A stretch of 64,000 nt of DNA from Chitinophaga sp. sic0106. GTDB lineage: Bacteria; Bacteroidota; Bacteroidia; Chitinophagales; Chitinophagaceae. The stretch is from the NCBI RefSeq assembly GCF_019219075.1, contig NZ_JAHUWJ010000010.1:1-64000 (forward strand). The letters are read 5' to 3'. The position numbers were made by a program, and so were the translations under genes. Below are positions 23,757-33,521 of the stretch, in pieces. A model generated the notes under the pieces. It was given only the letters and a program-made list of their open reading frames with translations. It did not search any database and had not been told where the DNA came from. Within the stretch, counting starts at the first letter, position 1; each line of letters opens with the position of its first letter.

Positions 23757-25190
23757 TTACATTGCTGCCAACTGCACCTTCTGCTGCAACTCAATAACGC
23801 TGTCGCGGAAGTTATTGTCAGTATCCATTAAGTCTTTTACTGTTTGGCAGGAGTGAATAACCGTAGTATGATCACGACCACCAAAATGTTCACCGATTGT
23901 TTTCAGGGAGTTTTTAGTAAATGATTTTGCCAGGTACATGGTAATCTGGCGGGCCTGCACGATTTCACGCTTACGTGTTTTTTGCAGGAGCTTATCATAT
24001 GGTACATCAAAATACTCGCATACCATTTTCTGAATACTTTCGATGGTAATTTCTTTTGATGATGTTTTTACAAAAGATTTCAGTACGCGCTTAGCCAGCT
24101 CCAGGTCAATTTCCTTACGGTTGAGTGAAGATTGCGCCAGCAGCGAAATCAGCGCCCCTTCCAGTTCACGGACGTTGGTCTGGATGTTATATGCCACATA
24201 CTTCACTACTTCCTTCGGCATTTCCAGGCCGTCGTTGCGCATTTTCATTTCCAGGATTTCCATTCTTGTTTCGAAATCAGGGATCTGAATATCTGCACTG
24301 AGGCCCCAGCGGAAACGACTGAGTAAGCGCTCCTGCACACCATCAAGGTCTTTAGGCGCCTTATCAGATGTAAGGATCAGCTGCTTACCGGATTGATGCA
24401 GGTGGTTAAAGATGGCAAAAAACGCATCCTGTGTTTTCTCTGCGCGGGCAAAGAACTGTATATCATCCACGATCAGTACGTCTATTAACTGATAGAAGTG
24501 GATGAAGTCATTTATGATATTATTCTTGGAGTGATCGATGAACTGATTGATGAACTTCTCCGCACTCACATACAACACGGCCTTGTTGGGATGAATTCTC
24601 TTCACCTCATTACCAATGGCCTGTGCCAGATGTGTTTTACCTAACCCCACACCACCGTATATCACGAGTGGGTTGAAGGAAGTTCCTCCCGGCTTTTCCG
24701 CAACTGTTTTACCGGCGCGGCGTGCCACGCGGTTACAGTCACCTTCTATATAGGTATCGAACGTATAGTTGGGATTCAGCTGCGAATCAATCTGTACACG
24801 TTTAATGCCGGGGATCACGAACGGGTTTTTGACCGGGTTCTGGATCGTTAATGGAAAATCAACTTCATTGTCTTTCTGGGGTTTTGTAAACTGCGTAGGC
24901 ATGTTTACAGTTCTAGGGTTTTGGTGTGGCGTACCGTTCTCTACTACAATGCGGTATTCCAACCGGGCTTCTTTACCTAATTCTCTCTTGATGGTTTTTC
25001 CTAACAATCCCACGTAATGCTCCTCTAGGTACTCGTAAAAGAATTGGCTGGGGACCTGGATGGTTAAAACATTGTTTTCAAGTTTAATCGGTTTAATTGG
25101 CTCAAACCATGTCTTAAAAGGCTGCCACTCAACTATATCCCTAATTATATTAAGACACCTTTCCCAAACTTGGTCGCAAGTTTTATTCAT
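23757..25190 (-). CDS. dnaA: chromosomal replication initiator protein DnaA
   Basis: This 477-residue protein has the full DnaA layout: an N-terminal DnaB-interaction domain (VWERCLNIIRDIVEWQPFKTWF), a variable linker, the AAA+ domain with Walker A GGVGLGKTHL and Walker B LIVDDIQF, and the C-terminal DNA-binding domain with the signature GGRDHTTVIHSC. It binds DnaA boxes and opens the origin. The upstream 572-bp region lacks recognisable DnaA boxes, so the origin may lie elsewhere. It stands alone on the minus strand. Confidence 0.98.
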   Translation of the reverse strand: MNKTCDQVWERCLNIIRDIVEWQPFKTWFEPIKPIKLENNVLTIQVPSQFFYEYLEEHYVGLLGKTIKRELGKEARLEYRIVVENGTPHQNPRTVNMPTQFTKPQKDNEVDFPLTIQNPVKNPFVIPGIKRVQIDSQLNPNYTFDTYIEGDCNRVARRAGKTVAEKPGGTSFNPLVIYGGVGLGKTHLAQAIGNEVKRIHPNKAVLYVSAEKFINQFIDHSKNNIINDFIHFYQLIDVLIVDDIQFFARAEKTQDAFFAIFNHLHQSGKQLILTSDKAPKDLDGVQERLLSRFRWGLSADIQIPDFETRMEILEMKMRNDGLEMPKEVVKYVAYNIQTNVRELEGALISLLAQSSLNRKEIDLELAKRVLKSFVKTSSKEITIESIQKMVCEYFDVPYDKLLQKTRKREIVQARQITMYLAKSFTKNSLKTIGEHFGGRDHTTVIHSCQTVKDLMDTDNNFRDSVIELQQKVQLAAM

Positions 25191-25762
25191 TGAGATAAAA
25201 AAAATTAGTTTGTTCTTAATTTAATGAAAGTAATTCACGTCTAATTAAGGATGTTCTCGAATTCGCTATTCCTCAACGCAGGATGTCGAAAAATGTTCAG
25301 ACAGGACGACGAATATCTGTAGAAAATGTTGAAAAAAAAAATTTATCTACCCTTGTTTATATTATCCTGTTTACAGTGTGAAAACACCCCGTCCCTGCCC
25401 GCTGCTATTGCTTTACAGCATTGACATTCCTCACTTTTTTTGTATTACAAACCGGCTTGATTTGCAACCTCTTTCCGAAAGCATTGACGCTTTTATCATA
25501 AATAGTATCGCATTCATGATAAAATACTATCGTAGATTTTTTCTCTTTATTTTTTTCAAGAGATCATTTCTGCAGATATTCACAATTTTTCCGGCGAGGG
25601 TGCAAAACTATGTTAGTATCTCCATTAAAAAAAATGTGTTTGGGCCTAGTTTATAAGGAACTAATTTTTTATATACCCGCGCGCTTGTAATCAATAAAAA
25701 TTATTTGCACGCACTTTCACTAATACCTATCTTTGGACCTTCTGAATTTAAAATATTTTTCT
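25191..25762. other. AT-rich intergenic region between dnaA and the DUF3127 gene
   Basis: This 572-bp divergent region is rich in A/T tracts but has no clear TTATCCACA box; the best is TTATCTACC near 25336. Crossing inverted repeats occur at 25491-25530 (TTTTATCAT/ATGATAAAA and ATAGTAT/ATACTAT). A 92-codon frame at 25378-25656 looks like AT-rich noise. The DUF3127 promoter is at its right end. Confidence 0.5.
25704..25735 (+). promoter_or_regulatory. promoter of the DUF3127 gene
   Basis: TTTG (25704-25707), 20 bp, and TATCTTTG (25728-25735) match the Bacteroidota consensus exactly. This places the transcription start just before the ATG at 25763 and rules out the upstream TTG at 25733 as a start codon. 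Confidence 0.75.
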
Positions 25763-26149
25763 ATGAGTTTTGAAATTACCGGAAAGCTGGTCGTGAAGTA
25801 TAATACAGTTCAACGTAGCGAAACTTTTAAAACAAGAGAGTTCGTTATAGAGAAATCTGATGATATCAACGGTCGCGTAATCAATAACTATATCAAATTC
25901 CAGGCTGTACAAGACCGCACTGGTATTGTTGACCGGTTCAACGAAGGTGAAAATGTTAAAGTTTATTTCAATATCAAAGGTACCCGTTGGGAAAAAGATG
26001 GTAAAGTAAACTACATCACCAACCTCGACGCCTGGCGTATGGAATCCGTTATGGCCGCGGCTGCTCCCGGAGCTGACCCAATGCCTAACTACAACACTCC
26101 GCAAATGCCTGCTGCTGGCGGAGATAGCAGCGACGATCTGCCGTTCTAA
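25763..26149 (+). CDS. DUF3127 family protein with SSB-like C-terminal tip
   Basis: This 128-residue protein fits DUF3127, a Bacteroidota family with an OB-fold-like core: FEITGKLVVKYNTVQRSETF, REFVIEKS, YIKFQAVQDRTGIVDRF and GENVKVYFNIKGTRWEKDGKVNYITNLDAWRME, quoted in parts. A Gly/Pro/Ala linker leads to the tail SSDDLPF, the acidic tip by which single-stranded DNA-binding proteins recruit partners. DNA binding and repair or replication roles are inferred from that tip and from the neighbouring dnaA gene. A divergent SSB is the alternative name. Confidence 0.85.
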   Translation: MSFEITGKLVVKYNTVQRSETFKTREFVIEKSDDINGRVINNYIKFQAVQDRTGIVDRFNEGENVKVYFNIKGTRWEKDGKVNYITNLDAWRMESVMAAAAPGADPMPNYNTPQMPAAGGDSSDDLPF

Positions 26150-26243
26150 TTTATTATTTCAACATACCTATACGGATTTGCAGCGTATATCAGGAGCTCC
26201 CTGGTCACTGCAAATCCGTATTTCTTTAGGATAACTACCTAAC

Positions 26244-27806
26244 ATGATTCAACAAGTCTCACTTAAACTACTCCCCGCTGATGCCGGGTCAAACACCGCT
26301 GTTATCAAAGCTGCAGCAGCCGCACTCAGCGTACCTTCACAAATCATTACCGGTTATAATCTTCTCAAACGCTCCATTGACGCACGTTCCAGACAAGTGT
26401 ACTTCATCCTCACCGTGCAGGTGTACGTCAATGAACCATTTCATAAAAAAGAATTCGAAGCACCGGTATATAAAGACCTACCAGCAACAGCACCCACCGT
26501 ACTCATTGCCGGAGCCGGCCCTGCTGGCCTCTTTGCAGCATTGCGACTCATAGAAGCCGGCGTCAGACCTATCATACTGGAACGAGGAAAAGATGTACGC
26601 GCCCGCAGACGCGACCTCGCCGCCCTTAACAAAACAGGTATCGTAAACCCCGACTCCAACTACTGCTTCGGGGAAGGCGGCGCCGGTACTTACTCCGATG
26701 GTAAACTGTACACCCGCTCCAACAAACGCGGCGATATTAACCGCATCCTTAATATCTTCATACAATTTGGCGCCGAAGAGAAAATAGCCATCGACGCACA
26801 CCCACATATAGGCACCAATAAACTCCCGCATATCATTACCGCCATGCGTGAGCAAATCATCGCCAGCGGCGGTGAAGTCCACTTCGAACAACGCATTAAT
26901 CATATTGATATCAAAGACGGACAGGTGAAAGGCGTGAAAACCGCCAGCGGCGCATACTTCGCCGGACAACACCTGATTCTGGCCACCGGCCACTCCGCAC
27001 GCGATATATTTATCATGCTCGATGAGCAACAGGTACTGCTGGAAGCTAAACCCTTCGCCCTCGGTGTTCGTATCGAACATCCGCAGGAACTGATCGACAG
27101 CGCACAATACCATTGCGCCCTTCGTGGCGAATACCTGCCACCAGCCAGCTACAGCCTCGTTGAACAAGTAGACGGCCGCGGCGTGTTCTCCTTCTGCATG
27201 TGCCCCGGCGGCATCATCGCTCCGGCAGCCACCGACCCGGGAGAACTCGTGGTGAATGGATGGTCGCCCTCCAAACGTAACAACCCCTTCGCCAACTCAG
27301 GCATGGTCGTAAGCATTGAAGCCGGCGACTACCAACCCTTCGCGGATAAAGGAAGCCTGGCAGCCATGTACTACCAGCGCGAAGTGGAAATAGCTGCCTA
27401 CAACGCAGGTGGAGGTAAGTTTGTAGCACCTGCTCAACGTATGACCGATTTCGTCAACAATAAAGTATCCGCTACACTGCCTGAATGTTCCTATGTACCA
27501 GGTGTAAATAGTGTGAACCTCCGTGAGGTATTGCCGGCCGCGGTACACACCCGCCTCGGTGGAGCCTTTAAAGCATTCGGTAAAAAGATGAAAGGCTACT
27601 ACACCAACGATGCCATACTGGTAGCCACGGAATCACGCACGTCATCGCCTGTACGAATTCCCCGTGAAAACGATACACTGGAACATCCACAGGTAAAAGG
27701 CCTTTACCCTTGCGGCGAAGGTGCCGGTTACGCCGGTGGAATCGTATCTGCCGCCATGGATGGCGAGCGCGTGGCAGCTATTATTGCAGCCAAATTATCT
27801 CGCTAA
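26244..27806 (+). CDS. FAD-dependent dehydrogenase (COG2509 type)
   Basis: This 520-residue flavoprotein has an N-terminal domain of about 80 residues, the FAD-binding Rossmann motif IAGAGPAGLFAALRLIEAG (GAGPAG at 90-95), the block FGEGGAGTYSDGKLYTR and a C-terminal second FAD contact, YPCGEGAGYAGGIVSAAMDGE. Members are uncharacterised dehydrogenases found widely in bacteria. The codon use is more C-rich than that of the neighbouring genes. It lies 94 bp after the DUF3127 gene and 53 bp before the ABC ATPase gene. Confidence 0.9.
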   Translation: MIQQVSLKLLPADAGSNTAVIKAAAAALSVPSQIITGYNLLKRSIDARSRQVYFILTVQVYVNEPFHKKEFEAPVYKDLPATAPTVLIAGAGPAGLFAALRLIEAGVRPIILERGKDVRARRRDLAALNKTGIVNPDSNYCFGEGGAGTYSDGKLYTRSNKRGDINRILNIFIQFGAEEKIAIDAHPHIGTNKLPHIITAMREQIIASGGEVHFEQRINHIDIKDGQVKGVKTASGAYFAGQHLILATGHSARDIFIMLDEQQVLLEAKPFALGVRIEHPQELIDSAQYHCALRGEYLPPASYSLVEQVDGRGVFSFCMCPGGIIAPAATDPGELVVNGWSPSKRNNPFANSGMVVSIEAGDYQPFADKGSLAAMYYQREVEIAAYNAGGGKFVAPAQRMTDFVNNKVSATLPECSYVPGVNSVNLREVLPAAVHTRLGGAFKAFGKKMKGYYTNDAILVATESRTSSPVRIPRENDTLEHPQVKGLYPCGEGAGYAGGIVSAAMDGERVAAIIAAKLSR

Positions 27807-27859
27807 ACTTTATAATATGTACCCGGGAGGTTTATCAGGATTTATCACTAATTTCCATT

Positions 27860-28786
27860 ATGAACCTCCTGGAAGTACAACACTTGAAAAAATACTATGC
27901 CTCCCACAAAGCAGTAGATGACATCTCCTTCAATATTGCACAGGGCAGCATATTTGGCCTGCTAGGCCCCAACGGCGCCGGTAAAACGACACTGTTACGC
28001 ATGATCACCGGTATCTTCTATCCCGACTCCGGCAGCATCCTCCTGAATGGTAAACACTTCGACCCTACGAACGATTTGCAGGCCATCGGTTATATGCCCG
28101 AAGAACGCGGACTATACAAGAAAATGCCGGTAGGAGAGCAAATACTTTACCTGGCACAACTCAAAGGACTTGATAAGAAAACGGCAAACGCACGTATTAA
28201 ATACTGGTTCGACAAGTTTGATATCAACACCTGGACCAACAAAAAAGTGGATGAGCTGAGCAAAGGCATGCAGCAAAAAGTACAGTTCATCTCCACCGTG
28301 TTGCATGAACCCAAGCTGCTGATCCTTGACGAGCCCTTCTCCGGACTGGACCCTATCAACTCCAACCTCCTGAAACAGGAAATTTTTAATCTCAGCAAAA
28401 ACGGTACTACCATTATCTTTTCCACCCATCGCATGGAGCAGGTGGAGGAAATATGTGATCATATTATGCTGGTGAATAAAGGGCAGAAGATCCTCGATGG
28501 CAGCGTAAAGCAGATCCGCCAGGACTTCAAACAGGGGCTTTTCCGTATAGGGGTAGGCGTTATGCCCAATGCTGCACAGATGGCCACCTGGCATTTCACC
28601 ATCGTATCCATCGACGATCATTCCTTCACCCTGAAACTGAATCCCGACAGCACTACCAATGATATCCTCCTGCATTTTATCCGCCAGGAGATTCCGGTAA
28701 CCTATTTCGAGGAGTTACTCCCAAGCATCAACGAAGTTTTCATTTCACAGGTACAGCTCACTGAAAACGTTGCTGCCACCGCCTAA
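27860..28786 (+). CDS. ABC-2 type exporter, ATP-binding subunit
   Basis: This 308-residue ATPase has Walker A GPNGAGKTT, signature LSKGMQQKV, Walker B LLILDEPFSGLDP and the switch His in FSTHRMEQ. A C-terminal domain of about 90 residues is typical of NatA/DRA-type subunits. The frame is open from 27710, overlapping the previous gene, but the ATG at 27860 directly begins the fold. It forms a pair with the permease gene 12 bp downstream. The exported substrate is unknown; sodium or drug export is common in this group. Confidence 0.92.
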   Translation: MNLLEVQHLKKYYASHKAVDDISFNIAQGSIFGLLGPNGAGKTTLLRMITGIFYPDSGSILLNGKHFDPTNDLQAIGYMPEERGLYKKMPVGEQILYLAQLKGLDKKTANARIKYWFDKFDINTWTNKKVDELSKGMQQKVQFISTVLHEPKLLILDEPFSGLDPINSNLLKQEIFNLSKNGTTIIFSTHRMEQVEEICDHIMLVNKGQKILDGSVKQIRQDFKQGLFRIGVGVMPNAAQMATWHFTIVSIDDHSFTLKLNPDSTTNDILLHFIRQEIPVTYFEELLPSINEVFISQVQLTENVAATA

Positions 28787-28798
28787 TCCAGCTGAATC

Positions 28799-30094
28799 AT
28801 GAATAAGATATACCTCATAATACAAAGGGAATTTCTATCCCGCGTCCGCAAACGTTCTTTCCTGATTGTTACCGTGCTGGTGCCCCTGGCATTTGCAGCG
28901 ATGATTATTGTCCCTGCCTTGCTGGCCGGCAATTCCAACAGCAGCACTAAAGTGGCGGTGGTGGATAATAGCGGCAAATTCACAGGGCAGTTCAAGGACA
29001 TCAAGCATACTTATTTCAAATTCATTGCCGATCAGCCGCTGGACTCACTGAAGCGCCATTATGCTGATCAGGGCTACAGTGGCGTGCTGCTGATTCCGGA
29101 GATTGACCTGGAACGCCCATCAGGATTTGAGTACTACAGTGAGGCGCAAGCCAGCATTGGGCTGGAACATGCCATCACCAGTAATCTCAACAGCGTTATT
29201 GAAAAAATGCGCATGGAAGTGAATGGAATTGACAAAGCTAAGGTAGACGCCATCCGCGCTGATGTGACCGTAGAATTCAAGGACAGCAAGGATGAGAAGA
29301 AAGGCAGTTCCGCCGCATCCTTTGTATTGGGCTATGCCAGCGGGTTTACCATGTATTTCATGCTCCTGCTGTTTGGCACCTCAGTGATGCGTGGCGTAAT
29401 GGAAGAAAAAGTAAGCCGGATTGCTGAAGTGATGATCAGCAGTGTACGGCCTTTTCAGCTGATGATGGGCAAAATCATTGGCATTGCGGCGGTAGGTCTT
29501 TTACAATTTCTGATATGGGGGATATTGTTGATCCTATTGTCGATGGCATTGCCGATGTTTATGTCGCCCGAGACCTTGCAAACCGCTAACCAGGCGGGTT
29601 CAAACGCAGAGATGGCCGAAGCCATGCAGAAATTCTCTTTTGTACTGGGTAAAATCAACTGGGCACTGTTTATTGGCTGCTTCCTGTTCTATTTTCTGGG
29701 TGGTTACTTATTTTATTCTTCGTTATATGCGGCGGTGGGTAGTCTGGCAAATGAGGATGCATCCGACATTCAGCAGATGACCTTACCGTTGACAGCACCG
29801 ATTATCATCAGCAGCATAATCTTAGTGAAGGCCGTAGCAGATCCAACGAGCTCCCTGGCTGTATGGGCCAGCATCATTCCATTCAGCTCACCATTGGTAA
29901 TGATGGCGCGGATTCCGGCGGGTGTACCTGGTACCGTACCTTACTGGCAATTGTTACTGAGCATGGTGGTGCTGATTGGTGGATTTATTGCTTCCACCTG
30001 GATTGCGGGCAGGATTTACCGTACCGGCATATTGATGTATGGTAAGAAGATTACCCTTAAAGAGGCTACCAAATGGATTTTCAGTAAGTCGTAA
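28799..30094 (+). CDS. ABC-2 type exporter, permease subunit
   Basis: This 431-residue membrane protein starts with a cytoplasmic amphipathic stretch (IIQREFLSRVRKRSF) and a first membrane helix. A large extracytoplasmic loop (about residues 45-185) follows, then about five more helices including RGVMEEKVSRIAEVMISSVRPFQLMMGKI, the conserved ABC-2 coupling region. It matches NatB-like permeases. It pairs with the ATPase gene upstream. Its last 14 bp overlap the 3' end of the convergent nitronate monooxygenase gene. Confidence 0.92.
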   Translation: MNKIYLIIQREFLSRVRKRSFLIVTVLVPLAFAAMIIVPALLAGNSNSSTKVAVVDNSGKFTGQFKDIKHTYFKFIADQPLDSLKRHYADQGYSGVLLIPEIDLERPSGFEYYSEAQASIGLEHAITSNLNSVIEKMRMEVNGIDKAKVDAIRADVTVEFKDSKDEKKGSSAASFVLGYASGFTMYFMLLLFGTSVMRGVMEEKVSRIAEVMISSVRPFQLMMGKIIGIAAVGLLQFLIWGILLILLSMALPMFMSPETLQTANQAGSNAEMAEAMQKFSFVLGKINWALFIGCFLFYFLGGYLFYSSLYAAVGSLANEDASDIQQMTLPLTAPIIISSIILVKAVADPTSSLAVWASIIPFSSPLVMMARIPAGVPGTVPYWQLLLSMVVLIGGFIASTWIAGRIYRTGILMYGKKITLKEATKWIFSKS

Positions 30095-31025
30095 GCTGCT
30101 TGCGGGCGGCTTCGAACTCTTCCCAGATTTCAGCTACTACTGCTGCTGCGGGTTTTATTTGAGAGATAAGGGCGCTGACCTGGCCTATTTCCAGTTCGCC
30201 TTCGGAGAGGTTCCCTTCAAACATACCGGTTTTGGCGCGGGCGCGGCCTAGTATTTCCTTTAATACGGCTGCATCTGCGCCATCGTCTTCTGCGGCCTTT
30301 ACGAGGTCGTAGAAATGGTTTTTTATGAGTCGTACCGGTGTTAGTTTTTTAAGAGACAACATGGTATCTCCTTCTCTGGCGTCCAGTATGGCATTCTTAA
30401 AGTTCTGGTGAGATGAGGCTTCCGGCGTGGCTACGAATCGACTACCTATCTGCACTCCCTCGGCGCCCAGTGCGAAAGCAGCGAGCATCCCTCTCCCCGT
30501 GGCGATTCCTCCGGCAGCTATTACCGGAATTTTGACTTTTGCAGTAACGGCAGGAATGAGCACCATCGTAGTGGTTTCTTCTCTCCCATTATGACCTCCT
30601 GCTTCAAAACCCTCTGCTACTACGGCGTCCACGCCGGCGGCTTCACTTTTTTCTGCAAACAGGCTGCTGGACACAACGTGTACTACTTTGATACCGGCGG
30701 CTTTGAGTGTACCCGTCCAGGTTTTAGGATTACCGGCAGAGGTGAATACAACCGGTACTTTCTCTTCCAGGATGATGTTGATCAGCTGATCGATATCCGG
30801 GTAAAGCAGTGGAACGTTTACGCCGAAAGGCTTATCTGTGGCTTGCTTTGTTTTCTGAATATGCTCCCTTAATACGTTGGGGTACATGCTGCCGGCTCCA
30901 ATGATACCGAGGCCCCCGGCGTTACTAACTGCACTGGCCAAACGCCAGCCGCTGGCCCAGATCATACCAGCCTGGATGATGGGATAACGTATACCGAAAA
31001 GTGCATTAATCCTGTTCATAAGCAA
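30081..31025 (-). CDS. nitronate monooxygenase family protein
   Basis: This 314-residue FMN-dependent TIM-barrel enzyme has the family pattern LFGIRYPIIQAGMIWASG, SNAGGLGIIGAG, AEGFEAGGHNGREE with the catalytic-region His, IPVIAAGGIATGRGM and GAEGVQIGSRFVATPEA. It oxidises nitroalkanes or, in related enzymes, reduces enoyl-ACP (FabK-like). The second Met (31019) is an equally good start. It follows the nucleotidyltransferase gene by 17 bp on the minus strand, so they probably form an operon. Confidence 0.9.
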   Translation of the reverse strand: MLMNRINALFGIRYPIIQAGMIWASGWRLASAVSNAGGLGIIGAGSMYPNVLREHIQKTKQATDKPFGVNVPLLYPDIDQLINIILEEKVPVVFTSAGNPKTWTGTLKAAGIKVVHVVSSSLFAEKSEAAGVDAVVAEGFEAGGHNGREETTTMVLIPAVTAKVKIPVIAAGGIATGRGMLAAFALGAEGVQIGSRFVATPEASSHQNFKNAILDAREGDTMLSLKKLTPVRLIKNHFYDLVKAAEDDGADAAVLKEILGRARAKTGMFEGNLSEGELEIGQVSALISQIKPAAAVVAEIWEEFEAARKQLTTY

Positions 31026-31042
31026 TCAGATAAATATTCAGA

Positions 31043-32035
31043 TCAGCCAAGATCTATTTCTGTGTTATCACCAATATTCAGGCTCTGGCTCAGTCCTCTG
31101 ATGTTGGCATCGCTACCGATCAGGGATGATTTGAGTACTACTTCATACAGGTTGCTAAAGGAGCCGATGATGGAATCCTTTACAATGGAGTAGTTGACAA
31201 CGGTATTATCCCCCACGGCAACATTAGGGCCGATGATGGAGTTTTTGATATTACAACCTTCGCCGATACTTACAGGCGGTATGATGATCGTGTTTTCATA
31301 CGGCAGCACCGGGTTGCTGGCTGCTTTATATTTTTTCAGGAGGATGGCATTGGTTTCCAGGAGCGTGTCTTTCCTGCCGCAGTCGAACCAGTTATTAACA
31401 CGGAAGCCATTGAATTTCACGCCATGTTCGATCATGCATTCCAGCGCGTCTGTAAGTTGAAATTCGTCGTGCGATTTAAACTTATTATCCAGGTTTTTCT
31501 GGAGACATTCAAACAGCAGTGGTGTTTCTTTCACTTTATACAATCCTACCAACGCCAGGTTGGACTTAGGTATCTGCGGTTTTTCGACTACGCGGGTGAT
31601 AAAGCCTTTATCGTCCAGTTCGGCAACGCCGAAGTTGCGCGGGTCGTCTACCTTTTTGAGGCCGAGCATGGAGTAAGGTGAGCTGATCACATCCTGGAGG
31701 TCGCATTCCACGATGGTATCGCCGAGCACGATGAGGATTTCATCGTTGGCTACTACTTCGCGGGTGAGCAGGATGGCGTGTCCGGTACCTTCGCGGCTGT
31801 TTTGCTGTACGAAGTGACAGGTAAGGTTCGGATATTTATTTTCCACGTAGTTCTGGATCTTATCGCCCAGGTAGCCTACTACGAATACAAATTCGCTGAT
31901 ACCTGCATCGACAAGCTGATCAACAATAATACTGAGTATTGTGCGACCTGCCAGTGGAATTAAAGCTTTGGGTTGTGTATATGTGTGCGGACGGAGTTTT
32001 GTGCCTGCTCCGGCCACCGGTATTATTGCCTTCAT
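31043..32035 (-). CDS. sugar nucleotidyltransferase (glucose-1-phosphate thymidylyltransferase-like)
   Basis: This 330-residue enzyme has the nucleotide-binding start IIPVAGAGTKLRPHTYTQPK with the catalytic-loop basic residues, LIVLGDTI, and VGLYKVKE. A C-terminal left-handed beta-helix region (IPPVSIGEGCNIKNSIIGPNVAVGDN) follows. It activates a sugar-1-phosphate with an NTP for polysaccharide synthesis. The exact sugar and nucleotide cannot be fixed by eye. It is divergent from glyA and upstream of the nitronate monooxygenase gene. Confidence 0.9.
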   Translation of the reverse strand: MKAIIPVAGAGTKLRPHTYTQPKALIPLAGRTILSIIVDQLVDAGISEFVFVVGYLGDKIQNYVENKYPNLTCHFVQQNSREGTGHAILLTREVVANDEILIVLGDTIVECDLQDVISSPYSMLGLKKVDDPRNFGVAELDDKGFITRVVEKPQIPKSNLALVGLYKVKETPLLFECLQKNLDNKFKSHDEFQLTDALECMIEHGVKFNGFRVNNWFDCGRKDTLLETNAILLKKYKAASNPVLPYENTIIIPPVSIGEGCNIKNSIIGPNVAVGDNTVVNYSIVKDSIIGSFSNLYEVVLKSSLIGSDANIRGLSQSLNIGDNTEIDLG

Positions 32036-32136
32036 GATGGGGCGAAAATAGGATAAATTTGGCTATAGTCAGACCGGCATAAAAATATAGCAAAATCTTT
32101 ATGTGACAGCAATTTAATTTTCTCCGTGGCAGCACA

Positions 32137-32167
32137 TTGCAATTGATTCAGGTTTATTCTACCTTTG
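32137..32167 (+). promoter_or_regulatory. promoter of glyA
   Basis: TTG (32137-32139), 20 bp, and TACCTTTG (32160-32167) match the Bacteroidota consensus. The start codon lies 19 bp downstream. Confidence 0.7.
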
Positions 32168-32186
32168 CGTCAAATTTTAAGGCATC

Positions 32187-33467
32187 ATGCAAAGAGACCA
32201 GCAAATATTTGATATCATCCGCCAGGAGTTGGAGCGCCAGCGCCATGGCATTGAGTTGATCGCATCTGAAAACTTTACCAGCCTTCAGGTAATGCAGGCG
32301 ATGGGGAATGTGATGACAAACAAATATGCCGAAGGCTATCCAGGCAAAAGATATTATGGCGGTTGCGAAATCGTGGATCTGAGCGAGCAACTGGCTATTG
32401 ACAGGGCAAAACAGATTTTCGGTATTGAATATGCAAACGTTCAGCCTCACTCTGGTGCACAGGCTAATGCTGCGGTTTTGCTGGCTATTCTGAAACCAGG
32501 TGATAAAATTCTGGGTTTGGATCTGAGCATGGGTGGTCACCTGACACACGGTTCTTCCGTTAACTTTTCCGGTAAATTATATGAGCCTCATTTCTATGGT
32601 GTAAACAAAGAAACGGGCCTTGTAGAGTATGATAAAATGGAAGAAGTAGCCAACCGTGAGAAACCAAAGGTGATCATTTGCGGTGCTTCTGCTTACAGCC
32701 GCGACTGGGATTACAAACGTATCCGTGAGATCGCTGATCAGGTAGGTGCTTTTGTAATGGCAGATATTGCGCATCCTGCAGGTCTGATTGCCAAAGGCTT
32801 ACTGAACTCTCCGTTTGCACATTGCCACTTTGTAACAACTACTACGCATAAAACTTTACGTGGCCCTCGCGGTGGTATGATCATGATGGGTAAGGATTTC
32901 GAAAATCCATTCGGTATTAAAACACCAAAAGGCGAAACCCGTATGATGAGCTCCCTGATTGATCTGGCGGTATTCCCAGGTATCCAGGGCGGTCCGCTGG
33001 AGCACGTAATTGCCGCTAAAGCAGTTTCTTTCTTCGAGATTCTTTCTGACGACTATACTGTATACGCTAACCAGATTATCAAAAACGCGCAGGCAATGGC
33101 GAAAAGCTTTGTCAGCAGAGGTTATGAAATCGTTTCTGGCGGTACTGACAATCACCTGATGCTGATCGATCTGCGTAACAAGAACATTTCCGGTAAAAAA
33201 GCAGAACAGACACTGGTAAAAGCCGATATCACTACCAACAAGAACATGGTTCCTTACGATGATAAATCAGCGTTTGTTACCTCTGGTATTCGTATGGGCG
33301 TTCCTGCTATCACCAGCCGTGGTCTGAAAGAAGGTCATATGGATCAAATCGTTGACTGGGTAGATCAGTTGCTGATGGATGCTGACAACGAAGCGCTGAT
33401 CACTAAAGTACGTGGTGAAGTGAATGGTTTCATGCAACAGTTTTCGCTGTATCCTGAGCTGGGATAA
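32187..33467 (+). CDS. glyA: serine hydroxymethyltransferase
   Basis: This 426-residue PLP enzyme interconverts serine and glycine with tetrahydrofolate. It has the substrate/folate region [24 protein letters not shown], the PLP-binding lysine Lys222 in [14 protein letters not shown] and the DIAHPAGL Asp that contacts the PLP ring. The length is normal for the family. It has its own consensus promoter and terminator, so it is monocistronic. Confidence 0.98.
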   Translation: MQRDQQIFDIIRQELERQRHGIELIASENFTSLQVMQAMGNVMTNKYAEGYPGKRYYGGCEIVDLSEQLAIDRAKQIFGIEYANVQPHSGAQANAAVLLAILKPGDKILGLDLSMGGHLTHGSSVNFSGKLYEPHFYGVNKETGLVEYDKMEEVANREKPKVIICGASAYSRDWDYKRIREIADQVGAFVMADIAHPAGLIAKGLLNSPFAHCHFVTTTTHKTLRGPRGGMIMMGKDFENPFGIKTPKGETRMMSSLIDLAVFPGIQGGPLEHVIAAKAVSFFEILSDDYTVYANQIIKNAQAMAKSFVSRGYEIVSGGTDNHLMLIDLRNKNISGKKAEQTLVKADITTNKNMVPYDDKSAFVTSGIRMGVPAITSRGLKEGHMDQIVDWVDQLLMDADNEALITKVRGEVNGFMQQFSLYPELG

Positions 33468-33491
33468 GCGACCAGGTATATTTCTTTTTAG

Positions 33492-33521
33492 TCCCGCTGG
33501 CTGTGCCGGCGGGATTTTTTT
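33492..33521 (+). terminator. terminator of glyA
   Basis: TCCCGCTGGC and GCCGGCGGGA pair (one mismatch) around TGT, followed by seven T residues on the plus strand. It ends against the stop codon of the convergent Abi gene. Confidence 0.75.

Noticed and set aside
25378-25656. 92-codon frame upstream of the DUF3127 gene
   Set aside because: Its AT-driven, Phe/Ile-rich translation looks like noise, and it lies in the promoter region.
25191-25762. Replication origin next to dnaA
   Set aside because: No cluster of DnaA boxes is present, and proximity to dnaA alone is not enough.
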